Shown here piece after piece: positions 1-11,066 of a stretch of DNA of 64,000 nt (the first letter of the stretch is position 1; every line of letters starts with the position of its first letter). This stretch comes from Thamnaconus septentrionalis (lineage: Eukaryota > Chordata > Actinopteri > Tetraodontiformes > Monacanthidae): assembly GCA_009823395.1 (NCBI GenBank), contig CM020520.1, positions 962,501 to 1,026,500 on the forward strand, written 5' to 3'. The notes beneath the pieces are model-generated. The model had not been told where the DNA came from, made no database searches, and saw nothing but the letters and a program-made list of their open reading frames with translations. The translations under genes and the position numbers were made by a program.

Positions 1-1856
1 CCTGGAGGTGGCGTCTTCTGGAAGATCCAGAGGATCCAGAAGCTGCAGCAGCAGACAGAGAAGGAGCTGAAAGTGGGCGGAGCCAGTCACAGATGGGTTT
101 TCACTTTGTCTCATTAAGGTTCCACTCGAATTCAAGCCACTTGTGGAGCAGTCCAGCGGTCCGCAGGAAGGACCCGCTGCCCGTCATTACCGTCTGCGGT
201 GAGACAAATTTTCATTTTGCTAAGTTCACTTTGTGGAACGGCTCTGCGGAGACGTTTCAGCTCTTCAATTAGAATTTCCACACGTCCTGCAATGCAAGTG
301 GGGGTTGGGTGGGGGGGTTCAGGAGGCCTGCAAAATATTCAAAATTCAAAACAGTCCGGATGACCTGCAGGGATCCACTTGTTTAAACTGAACACCTTGA
401 AAGACTTGGTTTATTTTCACTGCAGCTTCTCTCACACTGGATGATACCAACATCTGTCCTGTGCCCAGTTAGCCCAGTGTGCTACTGGGTGAATGTGTCT
501 TGGTTCACTGTTCAAATACTCTTCAGGTTTGTGGGGGACGAGACCACCGCCCACTGATTCCTGGCTGAGCTCCACTTCCTGTCCTCCCTCACTGCATTTG
601 CGGTTGAATTTAATTAATAGGGAAAGTAGTGCAGGCTGGCTTCACACACGCCCTCGTGCCTCAGAACGGCTTCCTGGCTACTTCCCGCCTTAATTTCACA
701 TCACTGGGCCGCTTCTTTAATTGCCACGGCGTGATGGAACCGACCAGCAGCTGTCACGTTTCCTCCTCCCAGCAGCAGCCGGGGGAATTCTTCCGGAGAG
801 TGTGAGAGAAGCGTCTTGAAAGTGTAGAGGATAGACTTTATAAATAAGAGCGACAATCTCGTTTGAGGCCTCAGGCGGCTAATTAGACGTCCAATAGGAG
901 GATATTAAAAGTGTGCTAACCGGCTGTTGATACGTGAGGAAAACAAAATGGGGCAACGGCTTCACAGATTCTGTATTAAAACATTCATTATTAAAACAAA
1001 ATAGAGTAATTATCTCAGAGGAGGTGATTGTTTTTCTGTGTTTGTGTTTGTGCGACTGTAACCCACACACACACAACCGTGCACGACAATCCACGGCGTC
1101 GTCGTCCCACTGATGTTGCGTTTGACAAGATGAAGAGGCGCCGCTTTGAAGCTAAACAAATCCAAGGAGCTCGGCGCTATTACCGACTCGAAGACACCAG
1201 AATAGCGTCTGTCGCACGTCTGCGTGTGACGGCTGACAAGTGACGCTTCCGCCGGCGCCACCGCCGTCAGAACGTGCGAGAAAACTCCACTCCCCTCTGA
1301 AGAGATCGCAGCTCACCAAGGTGTGAGCGAGACACAATTTTCACCTCGGGTTGGTGACAAGGTGCACAGGTTACCACACCTGTGGGAGGAGTCAGGCAGC
1401 TGCGTTAATTAGCTGAACCTGCCAAAGATCCTTTCAAATCATTCACTGTTTGCAAAGTGCAGCCATGCATCCAGCCAGCAGGGCGGCGGAATTTAACTCA
1501 GAGCGACCCCCTTTTTGGTCTGCTTTGTCTTTGTGTTTGTCTGCCTTCTTCCCAGTGCCAGGCAGGCAGAGCCCCGCCCCCCTGGCTCGCCTCACTCACT
1601 CCTCCATCAGTAACTAACTGGCCTCTCAAACTTTGGCCTGTTGGTAATTGTATCCTCGGTGTCAGCAGGAGGGCGACCACTATTTCTTTTAATACATTTT
1701 TTTTTTTTTTTTTCAGACAAGACTAATGTGGTGTTGAGGCGGGTGAAGGTTTTTTTTTCCAGCAGAGGACGACGATGAGTCATCACAAAAATGGATTTGC
1801 AGTCCACTAAGTCAGCTTTGTTTGCTTTCAACTGAGGTCCAAAGCCTTTCTTGTCC

Positions 1857-1868
1857 TGTGTGTGTGTG

Positions 1869-1902
<34 letters not shown>

Positions 1903-1906
1903 TGTG
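1857..1906. repeat. self-complementary TG/CA/TG microsatellite
   Basis: TG repeats (1857-1869) switch directly to CA repeats (1870-1900) and back to TG (1901-1906). Both junctions are complementary, so a single strand can fold back into a hairpin. Confidence 0.95.
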
Positions 1907-2049
1907 ACTTTGCAGTTTAAAGTCGCCACTATTGGAGGAGGATAAGAGCCGAGTGAGGGGATTCCATCTTGATGCATCGGACTTTTATTTTGTGGAGCTT
2001 CGGCTTTGTAGCGTCGCAACTCAGAACAACAAGAAGACACAAAATGCAT

Positions 2050-2077
2050 ACACACACACACACACACACACGCACAT
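2050..2077. repeat. CA microsatellite
   Basis: CA dinucleotides are read directly, ending in CGCACAT. Confidence 0.95.
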
Positions 2078-2388
2078 AAAAAAAGAGGCAGCATCCAGGG
2101 AGTGTCGACAAGCGGAAGGGTGTTGTTTTGGGGTGGGGGGGTGCGCTCCCTCGCCTGTCTTGTCACTGAAATAGGGCAGCGTCAGCCCGACTTGCTTTGA
2201 ACACGCTGACATGATTTCAAGAGGCGTCTGGAGGGAAAAGCAGCAGAAATGTGAGGAATTATCTCTCCAAGGTGCCGGGGAACAAAAAGCCAGACAAAAG
2301 TTGAGGGGCTGACAAAAAAAAAGTTTTCCACCGCGGTGCCGGAGCGGGAACTATTTTCGGACTCCACTCTCAGCGGGCAGCGACACGC

Positions 2389-2419
<31 letters not shown>

Positions 2420-2477
2420 GCCACCAGCACAAACACCATGTAGTCACATTTAAACACACACACACACACACACACAG
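2389..2477. repeat. GA and CA microsatellites
   Basis: A GA run at about 2389-2415 is followed 40 bases later by a CA run at about 2454-2477. Confidence 0.9.
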
Positions 2478-2810
2478 AAGCCACCAAGCCTGACCGTTGG
2501 GTGGGCACCAATGTATTTTTAGTGTAAACAATGCGCTGACATAAGTCGACTTGAAACAACTGCTGCTTGAAAGAGAGAACTTCACTTCCAGTCAGACTGC
2601 TTGTTTGCACCAACAACAGAGAGCGTGAGCTTGTTTTTTTATTTCCAAGCGGCATCCAACACTTTCCTGCCTTATTTATTTATCACCATCTGTCGAGCGC
2701 GGCAGTCCGCCACAAACACCCAGCGTCTCCTTGGTCTCCTTGCGATGCTGAAGCACCAACGCCAAGCGAGCCATGGAATCACCACCAGCTGCTTCTTTGT
2801 CAAACCAGGA

Positions 2811-3039
2811 GGTTTGAGAAGGTTCGAGGAGGTTCGAGAAGGTTCGAGGAGGTTCGAGGAGGTTCGAGGAGGTTCGAGAAGGTTCGAGGAGGTTCGAGGA
2901 GGTTCGAGGAGGTTCGAGAAGGTTCGAGGAGGTTCGAGAAGGTTCGAGAAGGTTCGAGGAGGTTCGAGGAGGTTCGAGGAGGTTCGAGAAGGTTCGAGAA
3001 GGTTCGAGAAGGTTCGAGAAGGTTCGAGAAGGTTCGAGG
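2811..3039. repeat. 10-bp minisatellite with heat-shock-element pattern
   Basis: About 23 head-to-tail copies of GGTTCGAGRA are present with almost no length variation. Eleven copies end in GAA and eleven in GGA, and the last is GGTTCGAGGC. The GAA form is gTTCg-aGAAg, the heat-shock factor consensus of alternating inverted pentamers. Five GAA copies in a row (2981-3030) plus the next gTTCg give 11 perfect pentamers. The unit has no stop codon in any frame, so Arg/Glu-rich open frames arise on both strands. These are not genes. Confidence 0.95.
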
Positions 3040-6000
3040 CCTCTGGAGAAAAGCGCAGACACACGCCTGCCCCGCCCCTTCCTGCCCCCCGCCACCTCTT
3101 AAATCAACCTAATTCCTTCATTTTCTTGCCGCCAAAAGCCTCGTCCTCCGCGGGACTCCGACAACGATGGTGATAATCCTGAACGAGTGCAGCCTCATTA
3201 TTTGGCAAATAACCATCTTGAGCGCCAGTGAAAATCCTGCTCGTCACCGCCGCCAAAGATAACCGCGCAGGAGCTTTGTGTGGAGGCGGGGCGATGGGGG
3301 TGGGGGATGGGGGCAGCCCTATCTCGCTACAGGAGTCAGGTCGGGGAAATTAAAAGGGAGAGAGAGAGAGAAAAGAGCGGCAGTCATGGATGACCACGCT
3401 GATCTCCGTATCTTCCAAACACAGCCTTGTTCTCCGGGGTCACCTTGTCCAACTGCTGGCCATGAGGAGGCGGGAGGGAGGAAGAGAGGGGGGGGGGGAG
3501 GGAGGAGGAGCAAGAGAAGGAGGAGGAAGAAGAGGAGGGGTCTCCACTCTTCAGTCAACAGTCCTGCCTCCAGCCACAGCGCCCCCTCAGGTGACTGAGG
3601 GAGCCTTTTTCTCTCTCGCCTCGACAAAGAGGAAGACGATCCGCCGACTCGCCGTGGTTCTGTTTGCTGGTTTACAAAGTGCTTCGCCGTAAAACTCAAG
3701 ACTTTGAGGATAAATCCCAGCACAGAATGAGCCGTAATTTGTATTTCACAGATAATTACATGCGAGCGGCTTAAAGTACTAGTTAGCATGCAAGAGTATT
3801 GTGGCTGACATGCACTTAGGAGGCGATTAGGTAGCCCTGCAAGGAGGGAAACACAACAGAAATCCGGCATCCGCGCCTTCGGGCAAACAAGCCATTTAAT
3901 TTCAATTAGAGCGTTATGCAGAGATAATTCCGAGAAGTGTGAAGTGATTTATTAACCCTCACTTCAAAGAGACGCACACACACACACACACACGCAGCGA
4001 GCGCTAACACTGGCTTTGTTGTCCATGTTTTCATGCAAAACAAAGAGGCAACAATGGCTCCTGACAGTCCAGCGCTGCTCACTGCTCTTATCTGACTGCT
4101 GGAATTCTGATTTTTTTTTTGCCGCTACTGTGCTTCTTTTTAATCCTGCTTGGTTAGTTTCTCCTGATAATGAAGCACTTTCAGCTCCCCAACTGCAGCG
4201 TTCTTCCTTTTTTGTTTTGTTTTGGCTTTTCACCAAAAACATTATTATTGATTTAGACTGAAGAAAGATCTCCAATCAAATGGCCTGGATAATCTGGGCC
4301 CCGCACCTCTTCCATATTTCTTATTTCAGAGTGTGTGTTTTCATCTGCTTACTCAATGAAGGTCACGGCATTGTGGTGCGGCCTGAACAGCACACAACAG
4401 TGCTCATCAAACACTTTCCTCCCCATGATGAGATTCCTCCATCAGTGTTCCCATTGTCTTGACCTTGTCCGGCGTACCGTGCCGCAGATCCATCCGCCGC
4501 CATCGCCGCTATCTTCGCCGTCGTCGGGAATCACTCATCCGGCTTTGTTGCTTAGGAACAGGTGAGGGCTGATCAGAGACAACTTCCTCCTCCTCCTCCT
4601 CCTCCTCTTCAACAGGGGCTCAGAGAGCCGCCGGGGCGGCGATCAGCTCGTGTCGTTCCTGATTCTCTCCGTTCAGCCTCCGCAAGGCTCCCTGTTGTTT
4701 GTGCACTCGCTGCTCTTTTCCCTCCTTAGGTCCTTCGTTCGCGGCCTCTGCAACATGAAAGCTGAGCTGCACGCGCCGCCGCCGCCGCAGCCACTCAACT
4801 TGAAGCAGAACTTTTCTGATTCTGGGGGCGACGGTTTAACTCTTGCACGCCTGGCTGCATGCCGACGTGCTTCTTCAGAGAGACTGACTGAGGTTTGAGA
4901 TCTTCCACGGTAGCCGCTGCACCGCCTGCTGTCAGCTGATGGGATGAGTTTCCTCCTGACACGACACAAATTGTCAGTCCGCCAAACGCTCGACATCATC
5001 TACAGCTGAGTCGATTTCCCCTCAGATCGACGGCGCCTTCCTTCTTTTTCGCTCTCTTTTTTTCATCTTTCGCTGCAGCAGCAAAGGGCGTCGGGGCGAC
5101 AGGGAAACGTGTCAGTCATGTGGCGGCAACAGGATTCCAAACACGACTCCCACTTACATCGGGCGCAAAACTTTGCTCTTCCTTCAGCCATCAGATTCAT
5201 TTTCCGGCAGGCGGCAGGAATTGAGACGTGAGACGTCAGGTCTTAAAGAGTCGAATGACTCACTGACTGAAATACAACTGTGGAACAAAGAGGATATTCC
5301 TGGTCTTGAACTGTCTCTTCTCTCCCCGTCAGTTTGGTTTTTTACATCATTTTCCTCACAATTCGTAATAATGTGCAACGAGATGATTCCAGCGCACGGC
5401 GGAGCTTCCTCTTCCTCTTCCTCTTCCTCTTCCCATTCTTCTTTCCATCCCGGCTTTGTTCGGTCATAGCGTCGGCTCAAAGGACTGAGACTGGGAGTTT
5501 TTCACCATGGATGGGGAACGTGGAGGTGCAAGGCCTCCTGCCAAAGTTTTCTTTGGGGCGCACAAAAAAAAAAAAAGTGGAGGTAGAAAAACAAAATCAG
5601 CAGGATTGAAGAAGAGTGTTTCTGGAGTGCAATTAATTTGCTTTTCCTAGCAGGATAAAGTTTAGTGGGATCCTGTTGTGGCAGTAAACTCTCTCTCTCT
5701 CTCTCTCTCCTCCTCTCCTCCTCTCCTGCAGGACTCTGGGAGTGCTTGTGACTCTCATCATTGAACCAGAGTGACGCAGCTTAATGACTTCTCTCCGTTT
5801 CTCTCCAGGCAAACTTCCTATTTCAGCAGTGTGAGCCACTTTGGGCAAAGTCGTCACAGTCGAACCCGTGTTACTGTCTGAGTGCTTACAGTCCTCTGTC
5901 ATCTCCCTGCAGCAAATTGAGTTTGGTTTTCTTTTGTTTTTGCTTATTTACACCGCTGCCGCCCTCACCTAACTCAGAGAAACCACAGCTACCATTCACA

Positions 6001-9000
6001 ACACTGACAAGAAGGCAAACCAACAGAAACAGGAAGCAGATAAGAACAAATGAGTGAAAATGAGTGGATGAGTCGGTCTGGACCCAAACTTCAGCTGCTT
6101 CATGTCTCTACATTTTGCAGTTGTGTAGTCGCTGTTGTTTCTGCTCGTCTCAGCTGTTGATCAGCAGACAAAGAGACAAGCTTGTGCCAGTCTGAGCGTT
6201 TCTAGCAGGACTGTTCTGAGAGTCACTGTGTAAATGTGAACTGCATTGTGGTTCGAGTCAGCAGGACTGATGGAAGCCAAAGCACTTGGCTGCTAAAAAG
6301 AACAATTTCAGTCAAAGACAAAGAAAAAAATGTACAACTGGAATTTGAGAAAGAGGTTTCCTTGGATTTGGGATTAAGTGCGTCAGGAGTAGACACAGGA
6401 TTAAGACTTCCTGGTGATGGCAGCGACCAGGAAGGTCAAGCATTACGTTGGAATTATGTCAGATTAAAATCAGCCACACCTCCTCAGGAGGGGATTAGCG
6501 CTGGACACAACAACCGAGCTGGAGCTTGACAGATACAATGGAAACCACGAGATCACTCAGAGAAAACACAGTCTTTTCTTAACTTTCTACCCGCCTGTTT
6601 TTCAAATGAGGTCATTGGAAAATGTTCCACTAAAGGGCCAACGTTTTAAAGGATGGCCTTTCTGGCAGCGGCATTGTGAAGAAGAGTGAGGCAGCAAGGA
6701 CTGTCATCACATTGACAGCCAAACCAAACCACCTGATGAAAGGAAACCTGCCACTTCTTCTGTGCGACAGCCTTCAGCGCTGATAATGAATGGGAAAAAA
6801 AACATATCAATATATATATGTATAATATACATATATATTTGTACTTATAACACTGTTTCATAGTTTTCCTATTGATTTTCCTGTTAAATGCTCATCACGG
6901 TCCTGGGACTTCAATTGCGATGCAACCTTCACCATCACTAGGGGTCAGAAAGTAAAGTCAAATACAAGTAAACAAGTAAACAACACCCACGAGTAAAGTT
7001 CTTGCAACTTTTTCTGCAGAAAAGAAGAGACAAATCCAGTGGACGATCAGTTAGTTTGCACTGGGACTGAAGATCTGATGCTGCACCTGTTTAGACTTCT
7101 TCTTTTTGAAAGGGTCACAGACACTCCCAGCCAGCAGGCAGCAGCAACAGGAAGTCAGTCCAGCAGTTGAGCGCGCCATGCACAACCTGAACAGTAGGAC
7201 ACTTGTTGTTTGTTTTCAACCATCTCGCTCTTGTGGACTCGTGAACGTTGCAGAGACTAAAACCGACATCTGGTTGTTGTGCGTCGCTGCGCTTGTTACG
7301 TCGCAGTTTAATCTGGACTGCTTGCTTTTTAAAACACTGGTTTAAATCAACACAAGTCAGAGTGATGAATAAACTGGCACTGATTCCTTGACTAAGAAAG
7401 GAAAAGAAGAGCGTTTACCTCCAACAGATCACTAGCACAGGGCTAACGTGACCCAGCCCTCCTCCTTTCAACCCTCTTTAAACTCTACAATATATTCCAA
7501 TGACCTGCAGTGACAAAGAAATTATCTTCAATCTCATTTGAATCTTATTTCATCATGTCTATGATTGGTATTGGATGTTGTGCTGCAGCGGAGGGCAGAC
7601 TGAGCGGCAGCTGCAACGAGCCGCACGTCTGCTTTATGTTGCCTCCCATGTTTTATGTTTTTCTCTGCTCTGCTGTCCACGCTCCGCCTGCAGCGCCAAC
7701 ACATCCCAGGACTTGGAAACAAAATAGAGTCTCGGCCGTTCGGGTGCCAAGATCAAAGCACGAGTGGCAACAACATATCAGAGGTGAGTGAGAAAGACAG
7801 CAGCGAGATCTCAATAAAGATTTTTATTTTTTTTTACTGCACCAATGAACTGATGTGAGTCCTTCTTCTTCCAACTTTTGACAAAATAATAATAATTCTG
7901 GAGTGGTGGTAGTAGTAGCAGTGGTGCTAGGGTTGAGGGGGGAGCTGCTTCCTCTCTGGCCTCCCCACTCTGACCGGCTTTGACACGTACACGGTATGAT
8001 TAAACAGCCAGTTTACTGTTGTTTTGCCCACACCGCTTAACGACTTAATGGTGGGCGGCCGTGTTCCCGGGCCGCCGTAACGACTGCCGTGTTTATTCAC
8101 CGTCTCAAGGTTACCCTCTGCCACCGCTGCATAATTACAGGAGGTGTAAGTGGAGGGGGGTGCGGGCGGGGCGAGAGCAGCTGGGGGCAACAAAGGTCAG
8201 CGGCCACACAAATGTGATCAGCGAGTTCTTGTTAAAGAAAGCCAAGCTGTCAGCTGAGGTGGCGGCAGCGGCGCCGACGGCTTCATTCCCATCTGCATAA
8301 ACAGCAGCAGGAATAAACGCAGGATAATGCTGAGTGACTGGTGGTAATTGAGGCGCCCAAACGCCTCAGCGCCGTGATCCTGCAGCTCGCCACCAGGAGG
8401 ACTGGCTCGTTGAGTGCAATGGGGCAGAGAGCTATGTTTTTCAACAAAAATAAAATGTTTGGATGAAGCAAAAATATCCAACTAGTTTTTAGCCTGTTTG
8501 ACCTCTAAGGTTATGGTTGAAGGTCTGGACTGAAAAAAGGAGCCCAAAAAAAAGCTCACTTGTTTTGATTCTCACAATCAGACTCGGGTGGGATGTGTGT
8601 TGCTGCTAAAGGTGTGATTTTACCTGAGGAGGAGATCTGAGAGCTATAGAGGCGGAACCAGGAGACTCTGTCGCGCTCTGTCAGGGTGAAACAAGGTGAA
8701 GCAGTCAAGTCAGAAGAGTTTCCCCAAAATAAACATTTCATTTTGCCGACAACGCACATAAAAGTGTTTTGGCTGCTTTAGGGGAGACGTTATTTGCCGG
8801 TGACCGACCCCCTCTCCTCATTTTTTTTTTTTTTTTTTTACTGCAGGAGTCACAAAAATGATTCATCCGGAGGTTTCCTTACCTGGCGCCTTTATGGTGG
8901 CAGTCAGAGAAACTGTGGATGTGTCGCCTCCAGCAGCTTCCTGTGAAAGGAAGCGAGTCGGCGGCACTGAAGCATCACAGTGCAACTGAGAATATTAGAA

Positions 9001-9038
9001 AATGAAAAAAGAAGAAAGAAGCATTGAAAGTATTAATC

Positions 9039-9042
<4 letters not shown>

Positions 9043-9110
<68 letters not shown>
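9043..9110. repeat. compound TG/GA microsatellite
   Basis: About 26 TG units (9043-9094) run directly into about 8 GA units (to 9110). Confidence 0.95.
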
Positions 9111-9111
<1 letters not shown>

Positions 9112-9578
9112 TACCTCACAGAACTGTGTGGTTTCACCGCAGGGCTCATTGTGTGGGTCTGCCGTTGGCGGGTTTTGCGCGGGTGGGAAAATGACGACAA
9201 CAGGTCGCGTTACAGTTGTTGTCTGCGCGTGAGGAAGGGATGCCAGTCGGCCGACGTCTTCTACGCACCTTCTCTGTCTCTGCCTTGATTCTCACAGGAA
9301 GGATTCTCTGCACGTCCGTCTGCAAAGGGCTGCACTGCGTTAGGCCTCCGAATGCTTGGTCCTCTGTGATGAGGCCACCAGAGCTATGAATCAGCCTCTT
9401 CAATGACTTGAAAGACAGATGTGGCTGCTGAGATTCTCAGGGCTGGAGGCACTTTGTGGACAAAGAGCGCACAAAGTTCTCCTTCAACTTCCCATCTCGA
9501 CGCGACACAAACCTGGGAGAGCTGATCAAGGAGCTTTGGAAAAATAGCAAGTGGTGAAGATGTTTTGCCCAAGTGTGG

Positions 9579-9608
9579 TTTATTTAGAAAAGATGAAGTG
9601 TGTTTATT
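9579..9608 (-). terminator. candidate polyadenylation signals for cdh12
   Basis: Two AATAAA hexamers on the minus strand (9603-9608 and 9579-9584) lie about 850 nt past the preferred stop codon. A hexamer alone is weak evidence in AT-rich DNA. Longer 3' UTRs are common for cadherins, so the true site may lie further on. Confidence 0.2.
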
Positions 9609-9937
9609 ACATGACTGCTCTTCAGTATTTAGCCCTAATGTATTTTTTTACAACTCTAGTACAAGTCTATTCACAGGACCCATCTACCAGAAACGTACAT
9701 TTTCTCGTGGGCCTTTGATTTAATTACAAAAACTCCTCCAGAGTGTCTCCAAGGAAAAAATAATGATAATAAAAATAAAAAACCCATATCCATCATGACT
9801 GAGAGATAAATAGATAAATTACAGACGCACGCGCAAAAAAAATAAACCAAAAAAATAAAGGTTGAATCCAACTCAACCAGCCAATAAATAAATAGAACAA
9901 TAAATAACATTCAGAAAGATCTTTGGCCAAACAGGGC

Positions 9938-9940
<3 letters not shown>

Positions 9941-9982
<42 letters not shown>
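9941..9982. repeat. TG microsatellite in the probable 3' UTR
   Basis: About 21 perfect TG units lie near the cdh12 3' end. They read as CA on the transcribed strand. Confidence 0.95.
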
Positions 9983-9983
<1 letters not shown>

Positions 9984-10140
9984 TGGACGGCTGAGGGGGC
10001 AGACGCAGTCAATGCCTCAGCCAGTGAGAGCACGGCGAGTGGGCGGAGCCAGCGTGCGAAGGGGCCGACGGAGAGAAGAAAATCTATCGAGGCACTTTTG
10101 AAGGATGTTTTTCGAGAAATGACAACATCGCTGCACAGGT

Positions 10141-10198
10141 ATGTGTGTGTGTGTGTGTGCGTGTGTGTGTGTGCGTGTGCATGCATGTGTGCATGTGC
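10141..10198. repeat. interrupted TG microsatellite in the probable 3' UTR
   Basis: TG repeats are interrupted by GCGTG and CATGCATG steps. This is the second of three TG arrays within 500 bp. Confidence 0.9.
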
Positions 10199-10400
10199 GC
10201 CAAGACAAGACAGGAAACAACATCTTCCAATTTAAAGGTAATTCCACGGCTGCTTTGTCGGCCGCCCGCTTTCCCTCGTTTGGCTTACAATTGTGGGACC
10301 GAGAGTCGAATCGACTGTGAGGTGAACAAAGAGGTGAGAACAGAACACGGAAGAAAAGAAAGAAAGAAGAACGAAAGAACGCCGTTACACATTTCCTTTG

Positions 10401-10404
<4 letters not shown>

Positions 10405-10438
<34 letters not shown>
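10405..10438. repeat. TG microsatellite next to the cdh12 stop
   Basis: About 17 TG units lie just past the preferred stop codon. In the polyalanine reading frame they would encode a His-Thr run, which argues against that frame being real. Confidence 0.95.
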
Positions 10439-10440
<2 letters not shown>

Positions 10441-10453
10441 TGCGCGAGCAATG

Positions 10454-10515
10454 TCAGTGTGTGTCCTCCGAGGCGGTGGAGTCCGAGCGGCTCTCCGTTG
10501 CCGTCGTTGTGGTCG

Positions 10516-10560
<45 letters not shown>

Positions 10561-11066
10561 CCAAAGATCCCCGCCAGCGTCTTGAAGCGCGGCCCCCACT
10601 CGCTGAGGTAGTCGTAGTCCTCGTCGGGCCCCGGCGCCAGCGACTCGATGGAGCTGAGCGACTCGGCCACCGAGCCGCCGCCCTCGTAGGCGTAGGTGGC
10701 CAGCGAGTCGTAGGGCGGCGCCGAGCCGTCGCCGTCGTGCTCCGCCAGCCGCTGCCGGATGAAGTCGCGGATGTCGGGCGCTGTCCTGCGAGGGGGCGCG
10801 GCCGTGGCGGGCAGCAGCGGTGCCGGCAGCAGGCGCCGCTGCCCGCCGACCCCCCCGGCCGGCGTCGGGCTTGACGTCGCGGCGGTACAGGTTCTCCTTC
10901 ACCACCTTGGGGTTGCGCAGCGTGCCCATGTCGAAGGCGTGCGTGTCCTCCTCGCCGCCGCCCTCGTCGTCGTAGTGGATGACGTTGTCGCGCACGTCCT
11001 CCTTGGACGACATGAGCGTCTCCTTCTTCCTCTGCCGCCGCAGGCCCACGTAGAGCACCACGATCA
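10454..11066 (-). CDS. cdh12: cdh12 last exon: end of membrane helix and cytoplasmic tail, apparently frameshifted
   Basis: The exon opens [18 protein letters not shown] and encodes the p120-catenin-binding segment ([16 protein letters not shown]) and [18 protein letters not shown]. After about 10865 the conserved frame is lost. It resumes one frame over as [41 protein letters not shown] and [20 protein letters not shown], the beta-catenin-binding domain. Removing one base in the C7 run at 10850-10856 restores it. At the 14-unit CTG array, the GIFG frame would give polyalanine and run through CA repeats to a stop at 10017. One base fewer in the C4 at 10559-10562 gives polyglutamine and a Thr/Ser-rich end with a stop at 10454, chosen here. 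The linker between KPD and DIRDF is about 13 residues longer than in human CDH12. The acceptor follows a C10 tract. Confidence 0.8.

Larger units (their letters stand above)
1..9578. other. gene-free region downstream of cdh12
   Basis: No supportable exon was found on either strand. Open frames here are short, mostly overlap simple repeats and carry no recognised domain. The region holds CA/TG, GA, CTC and CT microsatellites, a 10-bp minisatellite (2811-3039) and a TG/CA/TG palindromic tract (1857-1906). The rest is ordinary mixed-composition DNA. Confidence 0.6.
9600..10453 (-). other. cdh12: probable cdh12 3' untranslated region
   Basis: The stretch follows the preferred stop of the gene. 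Its gene-proximal half carries three TG arrays and its distal half is rich in T on the minus strand, as 3' UTRs often are. AATAAA on the minus strand (TTTATT on the + strand) occurs at 9603-9608 and 9579-9584. The boundary is inferred and no transcript evidence is available. Confidence 0.4.

Noticed and set aside
1..117. Plus-strand frame open from base 1 to a TAA at 115-117, with a Gln/Lys-rich, coiled-coil-like start
   Set aside because: It could be the tail of an exon cut by the window edge, but it is under 40 codons and has no recognised similarity, so it is not called.
2567..3173. Arg/Glu-rich open frames of up to 190 codons on both strands
   Set aside because: They only translate the 10-bp minisatellite, which has no stop in any frame. 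No domain, splice or start context supports a gene.
6236..6529. 97-codon plus-strand open frame with protein-like composition
   Set aside because: It has no recognised domain, no partner exons and no supporting context. Such a length is expected by chance over 64 kb.
10017..10516. Long C-terminal extension of the cadherin through His-Thr repeats to a stop at 10017
   Set aside because: It would require translation of 3'-UTR-like CA repeats. A 1-base difference next to the CTG array gives a short, more plausible tail, so this is kept only as an alternative.
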